Below, one piece after another: positions 18,696-27,920 of a DNA stretch of 64,000 bases. The position numbers and the translations under genes were made by a program. Source of the DNA: Clostridia bacterium (GTDB lineage: Bacteria > Bacillota > Clostridia > UBA1381); assembly GCA_017621875.1 (NCBI GenBank), contig JAGASE010000001.1, positions 124,001 to 188,000 of the forward strand, given 5' to 3'. How positions within the stretch are numbered: position 1 is the first letter of the stretch; every line of letters begins with the position of its first letter. Under the pieces are notes generated by a model. The model did no database searches, was not told the origin of the DNA, and saw only the letters and a program-made list of their open reading frames with translations.

Positions 18696-20906
18696 ATGGC
18701 AAGAAAGAAAAAAATTGTTGAGGAAAGCTATATTCCTGCACCTATAGCGGAGGAGCTTATAACCGATACTCTTGAAAAAAACTATATGCCCTACGCGATG
18801 AGCGTTATTGTATCGCGTGCAATTCCCGAAATTGACGGCTTAAAGCCGGCTCACCGCAAGCTTTTATACACAATGTATAAAATGGGGCTTTTGGGCGGAA
18901 GGCTCACAAAGTCCGCAAATGTTGTGGGTCAGACGATGAAGCTGAATCCGCACGGCGACGGTGCTATTTATGAAACCATGGTACGACTTACCAGAGGAAA
19001 CGAGGCACTACTGCACCCTCTTGTGGAGTCGCAGGGAAACTTCGGAAAGCAGTATTCGCGTGATATGGCATATGCGGCATCGCGTTACACAGAGGTGCGG
19101 CTTGACCCGATTTGTCAGGAGCTTTTCGGTGACATTAACAAAAACACCGTAAAGTTTGTTGATAACTATGACGGAGAGCTGCAGGAGCCAACGCTTTTGC
19201 CGGTCGCTTTCCCGAATATTCTCGTAAACCCAAACCAGGGAATTGCGGTAGGTATGGCAAGCAACATCTGCTCTTTTAATCTACGCGAGGTGTGCGATGC
19301 CACGATAGCATATATGAAAAATCCCGACTGCGACATACTTGATATAATGCCTGCACCTGATTTTTCGTTGGGAGCGGAGCTTTTATATAACAGAGAGCAG
19401 ATGCGTGAGATATATGAAACCGGACGCGGCAGCTTTAAAATGCGTGCCGTTTATGAATACGACAAGGCGAACAACTGTATTGAAATAAAGGAAATCCCGT
19501 ACACCACAACCATCGAGGCAATTCTGTCAAAGGTTATGGATTTGGTTAAGGCGAACAAGCTGAAGGAAATTTCCGATGCACGTGACGAAACCGGTCTTGA
19601 TGGCTTCAAGCTGACCTTCGATTTAAAACGTGGCACAGATCCGGACGCACTTATGCTAAAGCTTTATAAGCTCACGCCGTTGGAGGACAGCTTTGCCTGC
19701 AATTTCAACCTGCTTATCAATAACGTGCCAATGGTTTTGAGCGTAAAACAGATTATTGACGAGTGGGTAAAATTCCGCAGCGGCTGTATCAAAAACGCGT
19801 TAAAATTTGATGTTGATAAAAAATCCGAGAGACTGCATCTTTTAACAGGTCTTAAAAAGATTCTGATGGATATTGACAAAGCGATTTCGATTATCCGCCA
19901 CACCGAAAAAGAGGAGGACGTTGTTCCTAACCTCATGTCCGGCTTTGACATTGAAAAGGACCAGGCAGAGTATATCGCAGAAATCAAGCTGCGTAATCTG
20001 AATAAGGAATATATCCTTTCTCGTACTGCCGAAATCGAAAAGCTTATTGAGGAAATAGATGAGTTAAATCGTATTCTTTCAAGCGATAAGGAGGTTAAAA
20101 AGCTTATCGCAAAGCAGCTTACCGCTATTTCCAAAAAATATGGGCAGGACAGAAAAACAAGGCTTGTCGAAAGCGGTGAAATTGAGGAATATCACGAGGA
20201 AAACTTTATTGACGACTATCCTCTCACGCTCTTTATAACGCGTGAGGGCTATGCAAAAAAGGTTTCCGCGGTATCTCTCCGCTCAACTACCTCCGAGCAT
20301 AAGCTCAAGGAAAATGACGAGGTTGTTCAGGAAATTGAAACCACCAACAAGAGCGAGCTGATATTCTTCACCGACAAATGCACCGTTTATAAGGCTCACG
20401 CCTTTGATATTCCCGATTCAAAGGTCAGCAGCTTAGGTGAATACCTGCCGAGCCTTTTGGGCCTTTCAGAGGACGAGAAAATTCTTTACACCGTCCTTGC
20501 CGGAGACTATTCGGGATATATGCTTTTTGCCTTTGCAAACGGAAAGATGGCAAAGGTTGAGCTTAATAACTATCAGACAAAATCGAACCGTAAACGGCTT
20601 ATCGGTGCATATTCCGACAAGTCGGAAATTCGCAGTATTCTATGGATAGCAGAGGATACGCAGATTGTGGCATTTGCCGACAACAACAAGGTTTTGGCGG
20701 TTGATACATCTGCAATACCGTTAAAGTCCACAAAATCCACGCAGGGCGTTCAGGTTATGAAGATAACCAAAAAGGGTGCAACACTTGTTCGTGCCTGCAG
20801 GGCAGAGGAGAGCGGTCTTGATAATATCAAGCATTACAAAACGAAAAATATTCCGGCAGCAGGCTCATTCCTGCGTTCAGAGGATACGCAGATGTCCATG
20901 TTTTAA
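18696..20906 (+). CDS. Type IIA topoisomerase breakage-reunion subunit (GyrA/ParC-like)
   Basis: The 736-residue protein has the winged-helix and tower domains (MSVIVSRAIPEIDGLKPAHR) and the catalytic Tyr131 in AYAASRYTEVRL. A quinolone-resistance-region equivalent is HGDGAIYETM. The C-terminus carries beta-propeller-like strands (YAKKVSAVSLR, NKVLAVDTSAI). It would form the A2B2 enzyme with the preceding gene and pass one duplex through another. Gyrase versus Topo IV cannot be settled by eye; the missing clear GyrA-box QRRGG favours a ParC-type enzyme. Confidence 0.88.
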   Translation: MARKKKIVEESYIPAPIAEELITDTLEKNYMPYAMSVIVSRAIPEIDGLKPAHRKLLYTMYKMGLLGGRLTKSANVVGQTMKLNPHGDGAIYETMVRLTRGNEALLHPLVESQGNFGKQYSRDMAYAASRYTEVRLDPICQELFGDINKNTVKFVDNYDGELQEPTLLPVAFPNILVNPNQGIAVGMASNICSFNLREVCDATIAYMKNPDCDILDIMPAPDFSLGAELLYNREQMREIYETGRGSFKMRAVYEYDKANNCIEIKEIPYTTTIEAILSKVMDLVKANKLKEISDARDETGLDGFKLTFDLKRGTDPDALMLKLYKLTPLEDSFACNFNLLINNVPMVLSVKQIIDEWVKFRSGCIKNALKFDVDKKSERLHLLTGLKKILMDIDKAISIIRHTEKEEDVVPNLMSGFDIEKDQAEYIAEIKLRNLNKEYILSRTAEIEKLIEEIDELNRILSSDKEVKKLIAKQLTAISKKYGQDRKTRLVESGEIEEYHEENFIDDYPLTLFITREGYAKKVSAVSLRSTTSEHKLKENDEVVQEIETTNKSELIFFTDKCTVYKAHAFDIPDSKVSSLGEYLPSLLGLSEDEKILYTVLAGDYSGYMLFAFANGKMAKVELNNYQTKSNRKRLIGAYSDKSEIRSILWIAEDTQIVAFADNNKVLAVDTSAIPLKSTKSTQGVQVMKITKKGATLVRACRAEESGLDNIKHYKTKNIPAAGSFLRSEDTQMSMF

Positions 20907-20923
20907 GATAATGGAGGGTTTTT

Positions 20924-21667
20924 ATGGAAAAGATAAACATACTTGGTGTAAATGTTGATAAGGTTACGAACGCAGGGGCGGTGGACAAGGTTATGTCCAT
21001 GCTGTACGAGCCGGGAAATCATGCGGTTTTTACGCCTAATTCGGAAATAATTTTAATGGGCTATAAGGACATGGAGTTTTGCGGAATTTTAAATTCCGCA
21101 GACCTGTTAACCGCTGACGGCATCGGCGTTGTGTATGCGTCAAAAATTCTCAAAAATCCGCTTTCCGAGCGTGTTGCGGGATATGACGTTGCCTGTGGAG
21201 TTATAGAAAGAATTGCCCAAAGCGGACATCGCCTGTATCTTTTCGGCGGAAAGCCGGGTGTTGCGGAGCAGGCAGAACAAAATCTCAAGGAAAAATATCC
21301 GCTTTTAAACATCGTAGGAAAGCGTAACGGTTATTTTTCGCCCGATGAGGTTGACTCAATTATCAGCGACATAAATGCAAGTGGTGCTGACTTGGTGTTT
21401 GTCTGCCTTGGTGCTCCAATGCAGGAAAAATGGATTTATGCAAATAAGGATAAGCTTTCTTGTCATGTTATGATGGGAATTGGCGGAAGTCTTGACGTTT
21501 TTGCAGGAAATGTTGAGCGTGCTCCCGAAGCATGGTGCAAGCTCGGTCTTGAATGGCTTTATCGGCTCAAAAAAGAGCCGTGGCGTATCGGCAGAATGAT
21601 GGCACTGCCGAAATTCGGATTCACTGTTTTATTTAAGGGCAAAAGATACAAAAAGGGAGAAAAATAA
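20924..21667 (+). CDS. tagA: WecG/TagA/CpsF-family glycosyltransferase
   Basis: The 247-residue protein has the family motifs HAVFTPNSEIILMGYKD, ADGIGVVYASKIL, LFGGKPGVAEQAEQNLKEKY, VCLGAPMQEKWI and GVGG-type IGGSLDVFAGNVERAPEAW. Members transfer N-acetylmannosamine (or a similar HexNAc) to undecaprenyl-PP-GlcNAc in wall teichoic acid or capsule synthesis on the cytoplasmic membrane face. wecB at 51785 could make the UDP-ManNAc donor. The stop shares a base with the tmk start. Confidence 0.88.
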   Translation: MEKINILGVNVDKVTNAGAVDKVMSMLYEPGNHAVFTPNSEIILMGYKDMEFCGILNSADLLTADGIGVVYASKILKNPLSERVAGYDVACGVIERIAQSGHRLYLFGGKPGVAEQAEQNLKEKYPLLNIVGKRNGYFSPDEVDSIISDINASGADLVFVCLGAPMQEKWIYANKDKLSCHVMMGIGGSLDVFAGNVERAPEAWCKLGLEWLYRLKKEPWRIGRMMALPKFGFTVLFKGKRYKKGEK

Positions 21668-22350
21668 TGGGAAAACTAATAGCAATCGACGGTGTTGACG
21701 CCAGCGGTAAGCAAACGCATACCGAGCTTTTGGCAGAGCATTTTATAACGCTCGGAAAAAAGGTCAGAAGGCTCTCCTTTCCTATGTATGACAGCTCGAC
21801 CTCAACTCTTGTAAAGATGTATTTATCGGGAGAGTTCGGAAAAAATGCCGAGGACGTGGACGCATACTGTGCCTCCACCTTGTTTGCGGCGGATAGGTTT
21901 GCTACCTTCCGCTCGGATTGGCATGCCGATTATGAGGACGAGGATACTATCATAATTGCCGATCGATATGTTTCTTCAAACATGATTCATCAGGCAAGTA
22001 AAATAGAGGATTTAAAGGAAAAGGATAAGTTTTTGGACTGGCTGTTTGATTTTGAGTTTAATCTCTACAAGCTGCCGCAGCCGGACGTGACAATTTTCCT
22101 TGATATGCCGCCCGAATACGGTCGACTTCTCATGCAGGACCGTGATAACAAATTCTCCGGCGAGAAGGCACTTGATATTCACGAACGCGACTATTCCTAC
22201 CTCGAAAAAAGCTACGAGAATGCAAAATATGTATCGGAAAAATTCGGCTGGCAGCACGTCCTGTGCGTAAATGACGGGCAGATACGTACAATCGCTGATA
22301 TTCAGGCAGAAATAATCAGGCATGCAGAAAATGCTTTGTTTAAAGGTTAA
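21667..22350 (+). CDS. tmk: Thymidylate kinase
   Basis: The 227-residue protein has the dTMP kinase P-loop IDGVDASGKQTHT (residues 6-18), the DRYVSSNMIHQ motif (DRY/LID region), and FLDMPPEYG. It phosphorylates dTMP to dTDP. It starts in a TAATG overlap with tagA. It is longer than the E. coli enzyme but fits the Clostridia variant with an enlarged central region. Confidence 0.9.
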   Translation: MGKLIAIDGVDASGKQTHTELLAEHFITLGKKVRRLSFPMYDSSTSTLVKMYLSGEFGKNAEDVDAYCASTLFAADRFATFRSDWHADYEDEDTIIIADRYVSSNMIHQASKIEDLKEKDKFLDWLFDFEFNLYKLPQPDVTIFLDMPPEYGRLLMQDRDNKFSGEKALDIHERDYSYLEKSYENAKYVSEKFGWQHVLCVNDGQIRTIADIQAEIIRHAENALFKG

Positions 22351-22401
22351 TTTGACCACTAATACAGAATTATACGCAAATACATAATATGGAGCAAGAA
22401 C

Positions 22402-23280
22402 ATGAAAATTATAGATTTGATTACAAAAGACACTTTGTCGCTTTCATTTGAGGTTTTTCCGCCCAAAACCGAATCCGGCTTTGAAAGCGTGAAAACAGCA
22501 ACTGAAGAAATCGCAAGGCTCAAGCCCGCATTTATGAGCGTTACATACGGAGCAGGCGGCGGAACGAGCAGATACACGCTTGATATAGCAAAAAATATCA
22601 AGGAGCTTTACGGCGTTCCGACATTGGCACACCTAACCTGCGTTTCCTCTACAAAGGAGACGGTGCGGCAGAAAATAAAAGATATAAAGGCAAGCGGAAT
22701 CGAAAATGTTATGGCATTAAGAGGCGACATACCGCCTGAGCTTGAAAATGCTGACCGAAGCGGCTGGGACTATAAATATGCCGTTGACCTTATAGCGGAG
22801 CTCAAGGCGGCAGACGCGGATTTCTGCATAGGCGGTGCGTGCTATCCTGAAATTCACCCTGAAAGCATCAATCAAAAAGAGGATATACAGCGTCTTAAAG
22901 AAAAGGTTGATGCAGGCTGCGATTTTTTGACAACGCAGATGTTTTTTGATAACAATCTTCTGTATAATTTCCTCTATAAAATCCGCGAGGCCGGTATCAC
23001 TGTTCCTGTCATTCCCGGAATTATGCCTATAACCAACGCGAATCAGGTAGAAAGGGCAATTAAGCTTTCAGGCTCCTTCATGCCGCAGCGTTTCAAGAGC
23101 CTTGTTGACAAATTCGGCTCTGACCCTGCCGCAATGAAGCAAGCAGGAATTGCTTATGCGACCGACCAGATTATTGATTTGTATGCAAATAATATAACAA
23201 ATGTTCATGTTTATTCCATGAACAAACCCGACGTTGCAGAAAAGATTCAAAGCAATCTTTCGGATATTTTAGGAAAATGA
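22402..23280 (+). CDS. metF: 5,10-methylenetetrahydrofolate reductase
   Basis: The 292-residue TIM-barrel flavoprotein shows LSFEVFPPKTESGFE, MSVTYGAGGGTSRYTLDIAK, the FAD-site region GIENVMALRGDIPPE and FLTTQMFFDN. It reduces 5,10-methylene-THF to 5-methyl-THF, the methyl donor for MetH encoded downstream. Its stop overlaps the next start by ATGA. No SAM riboswitch or T-box was seen upstream (22351-22401). Confidence 0.96.
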   Translation: MKIIDLITKDTLSLSFEVFPPKTESGFESVKTATEEIARLKPAFMSVTYGAGGGTSRYTLDIAKNIKELYGVPTLAHLTCVSSTKETVRQKIKDIKASGIENVMALRGDIPPELENADRSGWDYKYAVDLIAELKAADADFCIGGACYPEIHPESINQKEDIQRLKEKVDAGCDFLTTQMFFDNNLLYNFLYKIREAGITVPVIPGIMPITNANQVERAIKLSGSFMPQRFKSLVDKFGSDPAAMKQAGIAYATDQIIDLYANNITNVHVYSMNKPDVAEKIQSNLSDILGK

Positions 23281-23942
23281 GTTCAATTATTCATATAAAA
23301 ACTTACAATGAGCCGCCTTTTTGCGAAAAGGAAATTTTGCGATATTCCGGCTGCAAAAGCACAGACAGCGAAATTTCAGCGTTGATGCAATCAGCTATCG
23401 GAGAGGTACGGAAAAAGCTGATTTATAAGGTGTGCTATCGCGAGCTGCAAATAGCGGTCAACGGCGATGTCTGCGATTTTGAGCATTTTAGCGTGCAATC
23501 TAAAAATCTTGCCGATAATCTTAAGGACTGCTTTAGCGTCATTGTTTTTTCGGCAACGGTGGGAATTGAAATCGACCGTCTTATCACAAAATACGGGCGG
23601 ATTTCTCCGTCTAAGGCTTTGGCTTTGCAGGCAATCGGAGCGGAGCGTATAGAAGCTCTGTGCGATGCTTTTTGTGAGGATATAGCAAAAGAGAAAAATA
23701 TAACGCTAAAGCCGCGTTTCAGCCCCGGCTACGGCGATTTGCCGCTTAGTGTGCAAAGAGATATTTTTAATATTCTTGATTGCTCAAAGCGGATAGGCGT
23801 TTTTTTGAATGACAGCATGCTTATGTCGCCTTCAAAATCGGTAACAGCTTTTGTTGGGCTGACGAATGGCGAAGTAAAACAAAAAATGCATAAGTGCGAT
23901 AGCTGCGATAAAATAGATTGTTCATACAGAGGTGCATTATGA
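23277..23942 (+). CDS. Stand-alone methionine synthase activation-domain protein
   Basis: The 221-residue protein resembles the AdoMet-binding activation domain that forms the C-terminus of E. coli MetH. The diagnostic stretch is SPGYGDLPLSVQRDIFNILD, with the AdoMet-site segment MLMSPSKSVTAFVGLT shortly after. It ends in a small cysteine cluster (CDSCDKIDC). It should reactivate oxidised cob(II)alamin MetH by reductive methylation. It overlaps metF (ATGA) and metH (ATGA), so the three proteins are translated together. Confidence 0.9.
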   Translation: MSSIIHIKTYNEPPFCEKEILRYSGCKSTDSEISALMQSAIGEVRKKLIYKVCYRELQIAVNGDVCDFEHFSVQSKNLADNLKDCFSVIVFSATVGIEIDRLITKYGRISPSKALALQAIGAERIEALCDAFCEDIAKEKNITLKPRFSPGYGDLPLSVQRDIFNILDCSKRIGVFLNDSMLMSPSKSVTAFVGLTNGEVKQKMHKCDSCDKIDCSYRGAL

Positions 23943-26341
23943 CTTTTTCGGAATTTTTAAAAAAACATATAGTTTATCTTGACGGTGGTATGGGTACACT
24001 GCTTCAGGCGAGCGGACTTAAGCCCGGCGAATACCCTGAACGCTGGAATATAACTCATCCTGAGATTATAACAAAAATTCATAAGGATTATTTTGACGCA
24101 GGCAGCAACGTTGTTTGTACGAACACCTTTGGTGCGAACACGCTTAAATTTTCTGATGGCGAGCTTGAGGAAATAATCAGGGCAGCAATCGCCAATGCAA
24201 AGGCGGCAAGGGAGCAAAGTACGGCAGGGCAGGAAAAATTTATTGCTCTTGATATCGGACCTTCGGGAAAGCTGTTAAAGCCTTTGGGTGACCTTGATTT
24301 TGAAGACGCCGTTTCTGTATTTGCCGAGACCGTAAAGCTGGGTGTAAAATACGGAGCGGAGCTTATAATAATCGAAACAATGAACGACAGCTACGAAACA
24401 AAGGCGGCTTTGCTTGCCGCAAAGGAAAACAGCGACCTTCCGATAATTGTTTCAAACGCATACGGCGAGGACGGAAAGCTCATGACCGGGGCATCTCCTG
24501 CGGCTATGGCAGCAATGCTTGAAGGAATGGGAGCTGATGCAATAGGTGCAAACTGCTCTTTAGGACCTAAGCAGCTTATGGGCGTTGCAGAGGAGCTTTT
24601 GGCTAATGCGTCTGTTCCTGTGGTTTTAAAGCCTAATGCAGGACTTCCGAAATCTGTAAACGGAGAAACGGTTTTTGATGTAACCGCCGAAGAATTTTCC
24701 GAGGATGCGGCTGCTATTGTAGAACGCGGAGTTCGCGTTGTCGGAGGCTGCTGCGGAACTACGCCTGAATATATAAAAGCACTTGTGCAAAAGACATCCG
24801 GCTTTATGCCAAAGATGATAGAAAATAAAAATTTAACCGTTGTTTCGTCATATACGCATGCGGTAAGCCTTGGCACTTCGCCTGTCCTTATCGGCGAACG
24901 CATCAACCCTACGGGCAAAAAGAGATTTAAGCAGGCTCTTATTGAAAATGATATTGACTATATCCTGTCAGAAGGCGTAAATCAGCAGGAAAAGGGCGTG
25001 CATATTCTTGACGTTAATGTAGGTCTTCCGGATATAGACGAGTGTGAAATGCTGAAAAATACTGTTTGCGAGCTGCAGGCAGTTATTGACTTGCCCTTGC
25101 AGATTGACACGTCGAATACAGCCGCAATGGAAGCGGCAATGCGTCGTTATAACGGAAAGGCGATGATAAACTCTGTAAACGGCAAAAAAGAGAGTATGGA
25201 GGCAATTTTTCCTCTTGTAAAAAAATACGGAGGCTTGGTGGTTGCCCTTACGCTTGATGAGGACGGCATACCCGAAACGGCGGACGGCAGAGTAAAAATT
25301 GCAGAAAAAATTCTGAAAACCGCCGCTGAATACGGCATTGATAAAAAGGATATCATTTTTGATACACTGGCAATGACAATAAGTGCGGACACTTCTGCCG
25401 CAACCGCAACTCTTGAAGCACTTTATCGCATAAAAACCGAGTTAGGCTGTCATACCTCTTTGGGGATTTCAAACGTGTCCTTCGGACTGCCCAACCGCGA
25501 CGCCGTAAACGGTACTTTTTTTGCACTTGCACTTGAAAATGGGCTTTCTGCGGCGATAATGAATCCTTATTCTATCGATATGATGAAAACCTATTATACT
25601 TACAAGGCACTTAAAGGGCTTGACGAAAACTGTGCCGAATATATTCGGCTTGCCGAGTCGTTTGTCACTTGCGGCACTGCCGAAACCACAGGCACTAAAA
25701 GTGCGGCCGAGGACTTTAAATCGGAGCTGCAGAGGGCAGTGATAAAGGGATTTAAGGATAAGGCGGCGGAAATCACAAAAGAGCTTTTAAAGGGCGTTCT
25801 GCCGCTTGATATCGTTCAGAATGAAATCATTCCGGCGTTAAATATTGTAGGGAAGGGCTTTGAAAATAAAACTGTATATCTGCCGCAGCTTCTTATGAGT
25901 GCTGAAGCGGCGAAAAGTGCTTTTGAAATGATAAAGAGCTTTATGTCACGGGACGGCGAAAAATCCGCAGGAAAAGGAATTTTTGTGCTTGCTACCGTTC
26001 ATGGCGATATACACGATATCGGCAAAAATATTGTAAAGCTGCTGCTTGAGAACTACGGCTTTGATGTTGTGGATTTGGGCAAGGACGTACCGCCTGAAAA
26101 AATAGTTGAAACAGTCGTAAGACTTCATGCACCTGTTGCGGGATTGAGTGCTCTTATGACAACTACTGTTCCGTCAATGGAGGAAACCATAAAACAGCTC
26201 AAAATCAGTGCTCCTTGGTGCAAGACTGTTGTTGGCGGAGCGGTGCTAACTCAGGAATACGCCGATAAAATCGGAGCGGATAAATATGCAAAGGACGCAA
26301 TGGAAGCGGTACGGTATGCCGAAAAAATCATTGCAGAATAA
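23939..26341 (+). CDS. metH: Cobalamin-dependent methionine synthase (without activation domain)
   Basis: The 800-residue protein contains, in order, the homocysteine-binding barrel (DGGMGTLLQASG; zinc cysteines in IGANCSL and VGGCCGTTPEY), the pterin-binding barrel (LIGERINPTGKKRFKQA), the B12 cap (IIPALNIVGKGFENKTVYLP) and the B12-binding Rossmann domain with DIHDIGKNIV, where His692 is the cobalt ligand. It ends right after this domain and lacks the activation module, which is the separate upstream gene. It makes methionine from homocysteine and 5-methyl-THF. The start at ATG 23939 overlaps the previous stop. Confidence 0.96.
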   Translation: MTFSEFLKKHIVYLDGGMGTLLQASGLKPGEYPERWNITHPEIITKIHKDYFDAGSNVVCTNTFGANTLKFSDGELEEIIRAAIANAKAAREQSTAGQEKFIALDIGPSGKLLKPLGDLDFEDAVSVFAETVKLGVKYGAELIIIETMNDSYETKAALLAAKENSDLPIIVSNAYGEDGKLMTGASPAAMAAMLEGMGADAIGANCSLGPKQLMGVAEELLANASVPVVLKPNAGLPKSVNGETVFDVTAEEFSEDAAAIVERGVRVVGGCCGTTPEYIKALVQKTSGFMPKMIENKNLTVVSSYTHAVSLGTSPVLIGERINPTGKKRFKQALIENDIDYILSEGVNQQEKGVHILDVNVGLPDIDECEMLKNTVCELQAVIDLPLQIDTSNTAAMEAAMRRYNGKAMINSVNGKKESMEAIFPLVKKYGGLVVALTLDEDGIPETADGRVKIAEKILKTAAEYGIDKKDIIFDTLAMTISADTSAATATLEALYRIKTELGCHTSLGISNVSFGLPNRDAVNGTFFALALENGLSAAIMNPYSIDMMKTYYTYKALKGLDENCAEYIRLAESFVTCGTAETTGTKSAAEDFKSELQRAVIKGFKDKAAEITKELLKGVLPLDIVQNEIIPALNIVGKGFENKTVYLPQLLMSAEAAKSAFEMIKSFMSRDGEKSAGKGIFVLATVHGDIHDIGKNIVKLLLENYGFDVVDLGKDVPPEKIVETVVRLHAPVAGLSALMTTTVPSMEETIKQLKISAPWCKTVVGGAVLTQEYADKIGADKYAKDAMEAVRYAEKIIAE

Positions 26342-26344
26342 ATT

Positions 26345-26489
26345 TTTCGGCACGCTTGCAGATGACGAAAAAACAGAGATTAACAGCATCTTGTAATAAA
26401 GAATAGTATAAATTTGAAAGCTCTGACCTAAATACAAACATAACCAATAGTTTTTGTTTTATGCGGTTATGCGACTTTTTCGACAGTAT
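26345..26489. repeat. 3'-UTR repeat family 1, copy A
   Basis: It starts within 4 bp of the metH stop and runs to the metH terminator hairpin. It shares cggcacgcttgcagatgacg, the middle block around gagattaacagcat, and tgcggttatgcgactttttc with copy B at 41516-41748, in the opposite orientation. It lacks the palindromic insert of copy B. Confidence 0.85.
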
Positions 26490-26491
26490 GG

Positions 26492-26520
26492 AGCCGAAGC
26501 AAATGATGCTTCGGCTTTTA
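26492..26520 (+). terminator. Terminator after metH
   Basis: Perfect 10-bp stem (26492-26501 agccgaagca, 26507-26516) with the loop aatga and the tail tttta. It lies 150 bp from the metH stop because repeat copy A sits in between. Confidence 0.85.
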
Positions 26521-26530
26521 TAGTATAAAA

Positions 26531-27793
26531 TTATTCGGCGGAAGGGACAATAGCATTTATGGATTTTAAAGCTCTGCAGAGGTCTGAATATTCAATTTCC
26601 GCTACCGGTAAATTATGGTTTGCCGCCAATGCTGCACCGCAGCCGGCAGCCTGTCCTGCTGCCATACACACAGCCTCAACCCTAAGAGCACTGTTGGCAT
26701 AAGTGTCGGACGAAATACATCTTCCCGCACAAAGAATATGCTTAGAGTTTTTTGGAATAAGTGCCGAATATGGAACTTTTGCAACAACATTCTCTTTATG
26801 AAATTCTTGCTCTATTCCGTCCATAACATGCAAATCAATCGGATAAAATGCATAACACACGGAATCGGGATAAAAAACGCCGTTAATATAATCCTCCGCG
26901 GTGATAATGCTCTCTCCTAAAATACGATTGGTTTCACGAACGCCGGTTTCTTCAGCAATAAAATCTATTTCTAAATCCTCAAGCTCCTTTATTCCGCGTA
27001 AAAATTGATATACCTTCAGCATTTCGGAAAATGTTGTTTTTTCAAGCCTTGTTCTTCCTTCGGAGGTGTCGGCGTCAATGCATGGTATATGCATGTCAAG
27101 CTTGTTTATGCGAAGATAAGAAATTAGTACATCGGCTGTGATATAGTCGGGCAGGTCGGCATTTTTGAATTTTTGCTGAAGTTCGTTTACATTTACGTTG
27201 TTGATATCATAGCCGCAAATGTGATTCTGCAAAGTTGCAGGCTGTTGTGTTTCGCTTTTTAGAACGCTATATCCTGCAAGCCCTGCAAGACTTGCGTCAC
27301 CGCTTGCATCGACTGCAGTTTTTGCAGTGACGGCAAACACGCCGTCTTTGCCGGTTATAATGAGTTGTACGCCGTCTTCATTTTCAAAAGCAGCGGAAAG
27401 CATGGAGTTACAAATAATTTCAACTCCTGCCTCCTCACACATCTGAAACAGCACTGCGGTGTAAACAAATCTGTTTAATCTAATCTGCTCCAGCGAGTGG
27501 TGACGGGGCTTGAATGAAATTTCGGGCATGACACCGCCGCCGAGTTTTATTGTGCGGAGAATAGATTCCCAGCAGGGTCCGTCTATAATCTGCTTGCCCC
27601 AGGCAAAAAACAGTCCCGGAAAATTAACATTTGCGACAGTCATAGTTCCACCGAGGATATTGTTTTTTTCTATCAATATTGTTTTTGCTCCCGTCCTTGC
27701 TGCAGCGATTGCGGCAAAAACTCCCGCAGTTCCGCCGCCGATAACAGCCACATCGCAGGTAAGCTCTTTGGATATTTCACATGCAAAATTCAT
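26531..27793 (-). CDS. FAD-dependent oxidoreductase
   Basis: The 420-residue protein has an N-terminal Rossmann dinucleotide-binding motif (DVAVIGGGTAGVFAAIAAAR, with the acidic ILIEK about 20 residues on) and a C-terminal segment with a second FAD contact (ILCAGRCISSDTYANSALRV). It fits the FAD_oxidored family (PF12831), whose substrates are mostly unknown. The start at 27793 is chosen because AAGGAG precedes this ATG; an upstream in-frame ATG at 27811 has no such site. The divergent AraC-type gene is a candidate regulator. Confidence 0.85.
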   Translation of the reverse strand: MNFACEISKELTCDVAVIGGGTAGVFAAIAAARTGAKTILIEKNNILGGTMTVANVNFPGLFFAWGKQIIDGPCWESILRTIKLGGGVMPEISFKPRHHSLEQIRLNRFVYTAVLFQMCEEAGVEIICNSMLSAAFENEDGVQLIITGKDGVFAVTAKTAVDASGDASLAGLAGYSVLKSETQQPATLQNHICGYDINNVNVNELQQKFKNADLPDYITADVLISYLRINKLDMHIPCIDADTSEGRTRLEKTTFSEMLKVYQFLRGIKELEDLEIDFIAEETGVRETNRILGESIITAEDYINGVFYPDSVCYAFYPIDLHVMDGIEQEFHKENVVAKVPYSALIPKNSKHILCAGRCISSDTYANSALRVEAVCMAAGQAAGCGAALAANHNLPVAEIEYSDLCRALKSINAIVPSAE

Positions 27794-27920
27794 AATGATT
27801 CTCCTTGACATTTTTAGTAAAAGTTTTTATAATTAATTATATTATAAATAAAAGAAAACAGCAGGTAAATACGCTTAATTAAATAAAATTTATAAAATAT
27901 TAAACAAGAAGAGATGTGGA

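Noticed and set aside
22351-22401. SAM riboswitch or T-box before metF
   Set aside because: The 51-bp gap is too short and shows no such motif.
24391-24918. 175-codon minus-strand frame inside metH
   Set aside because: Fully antisense to a conserved domain of MetH, without start signals.
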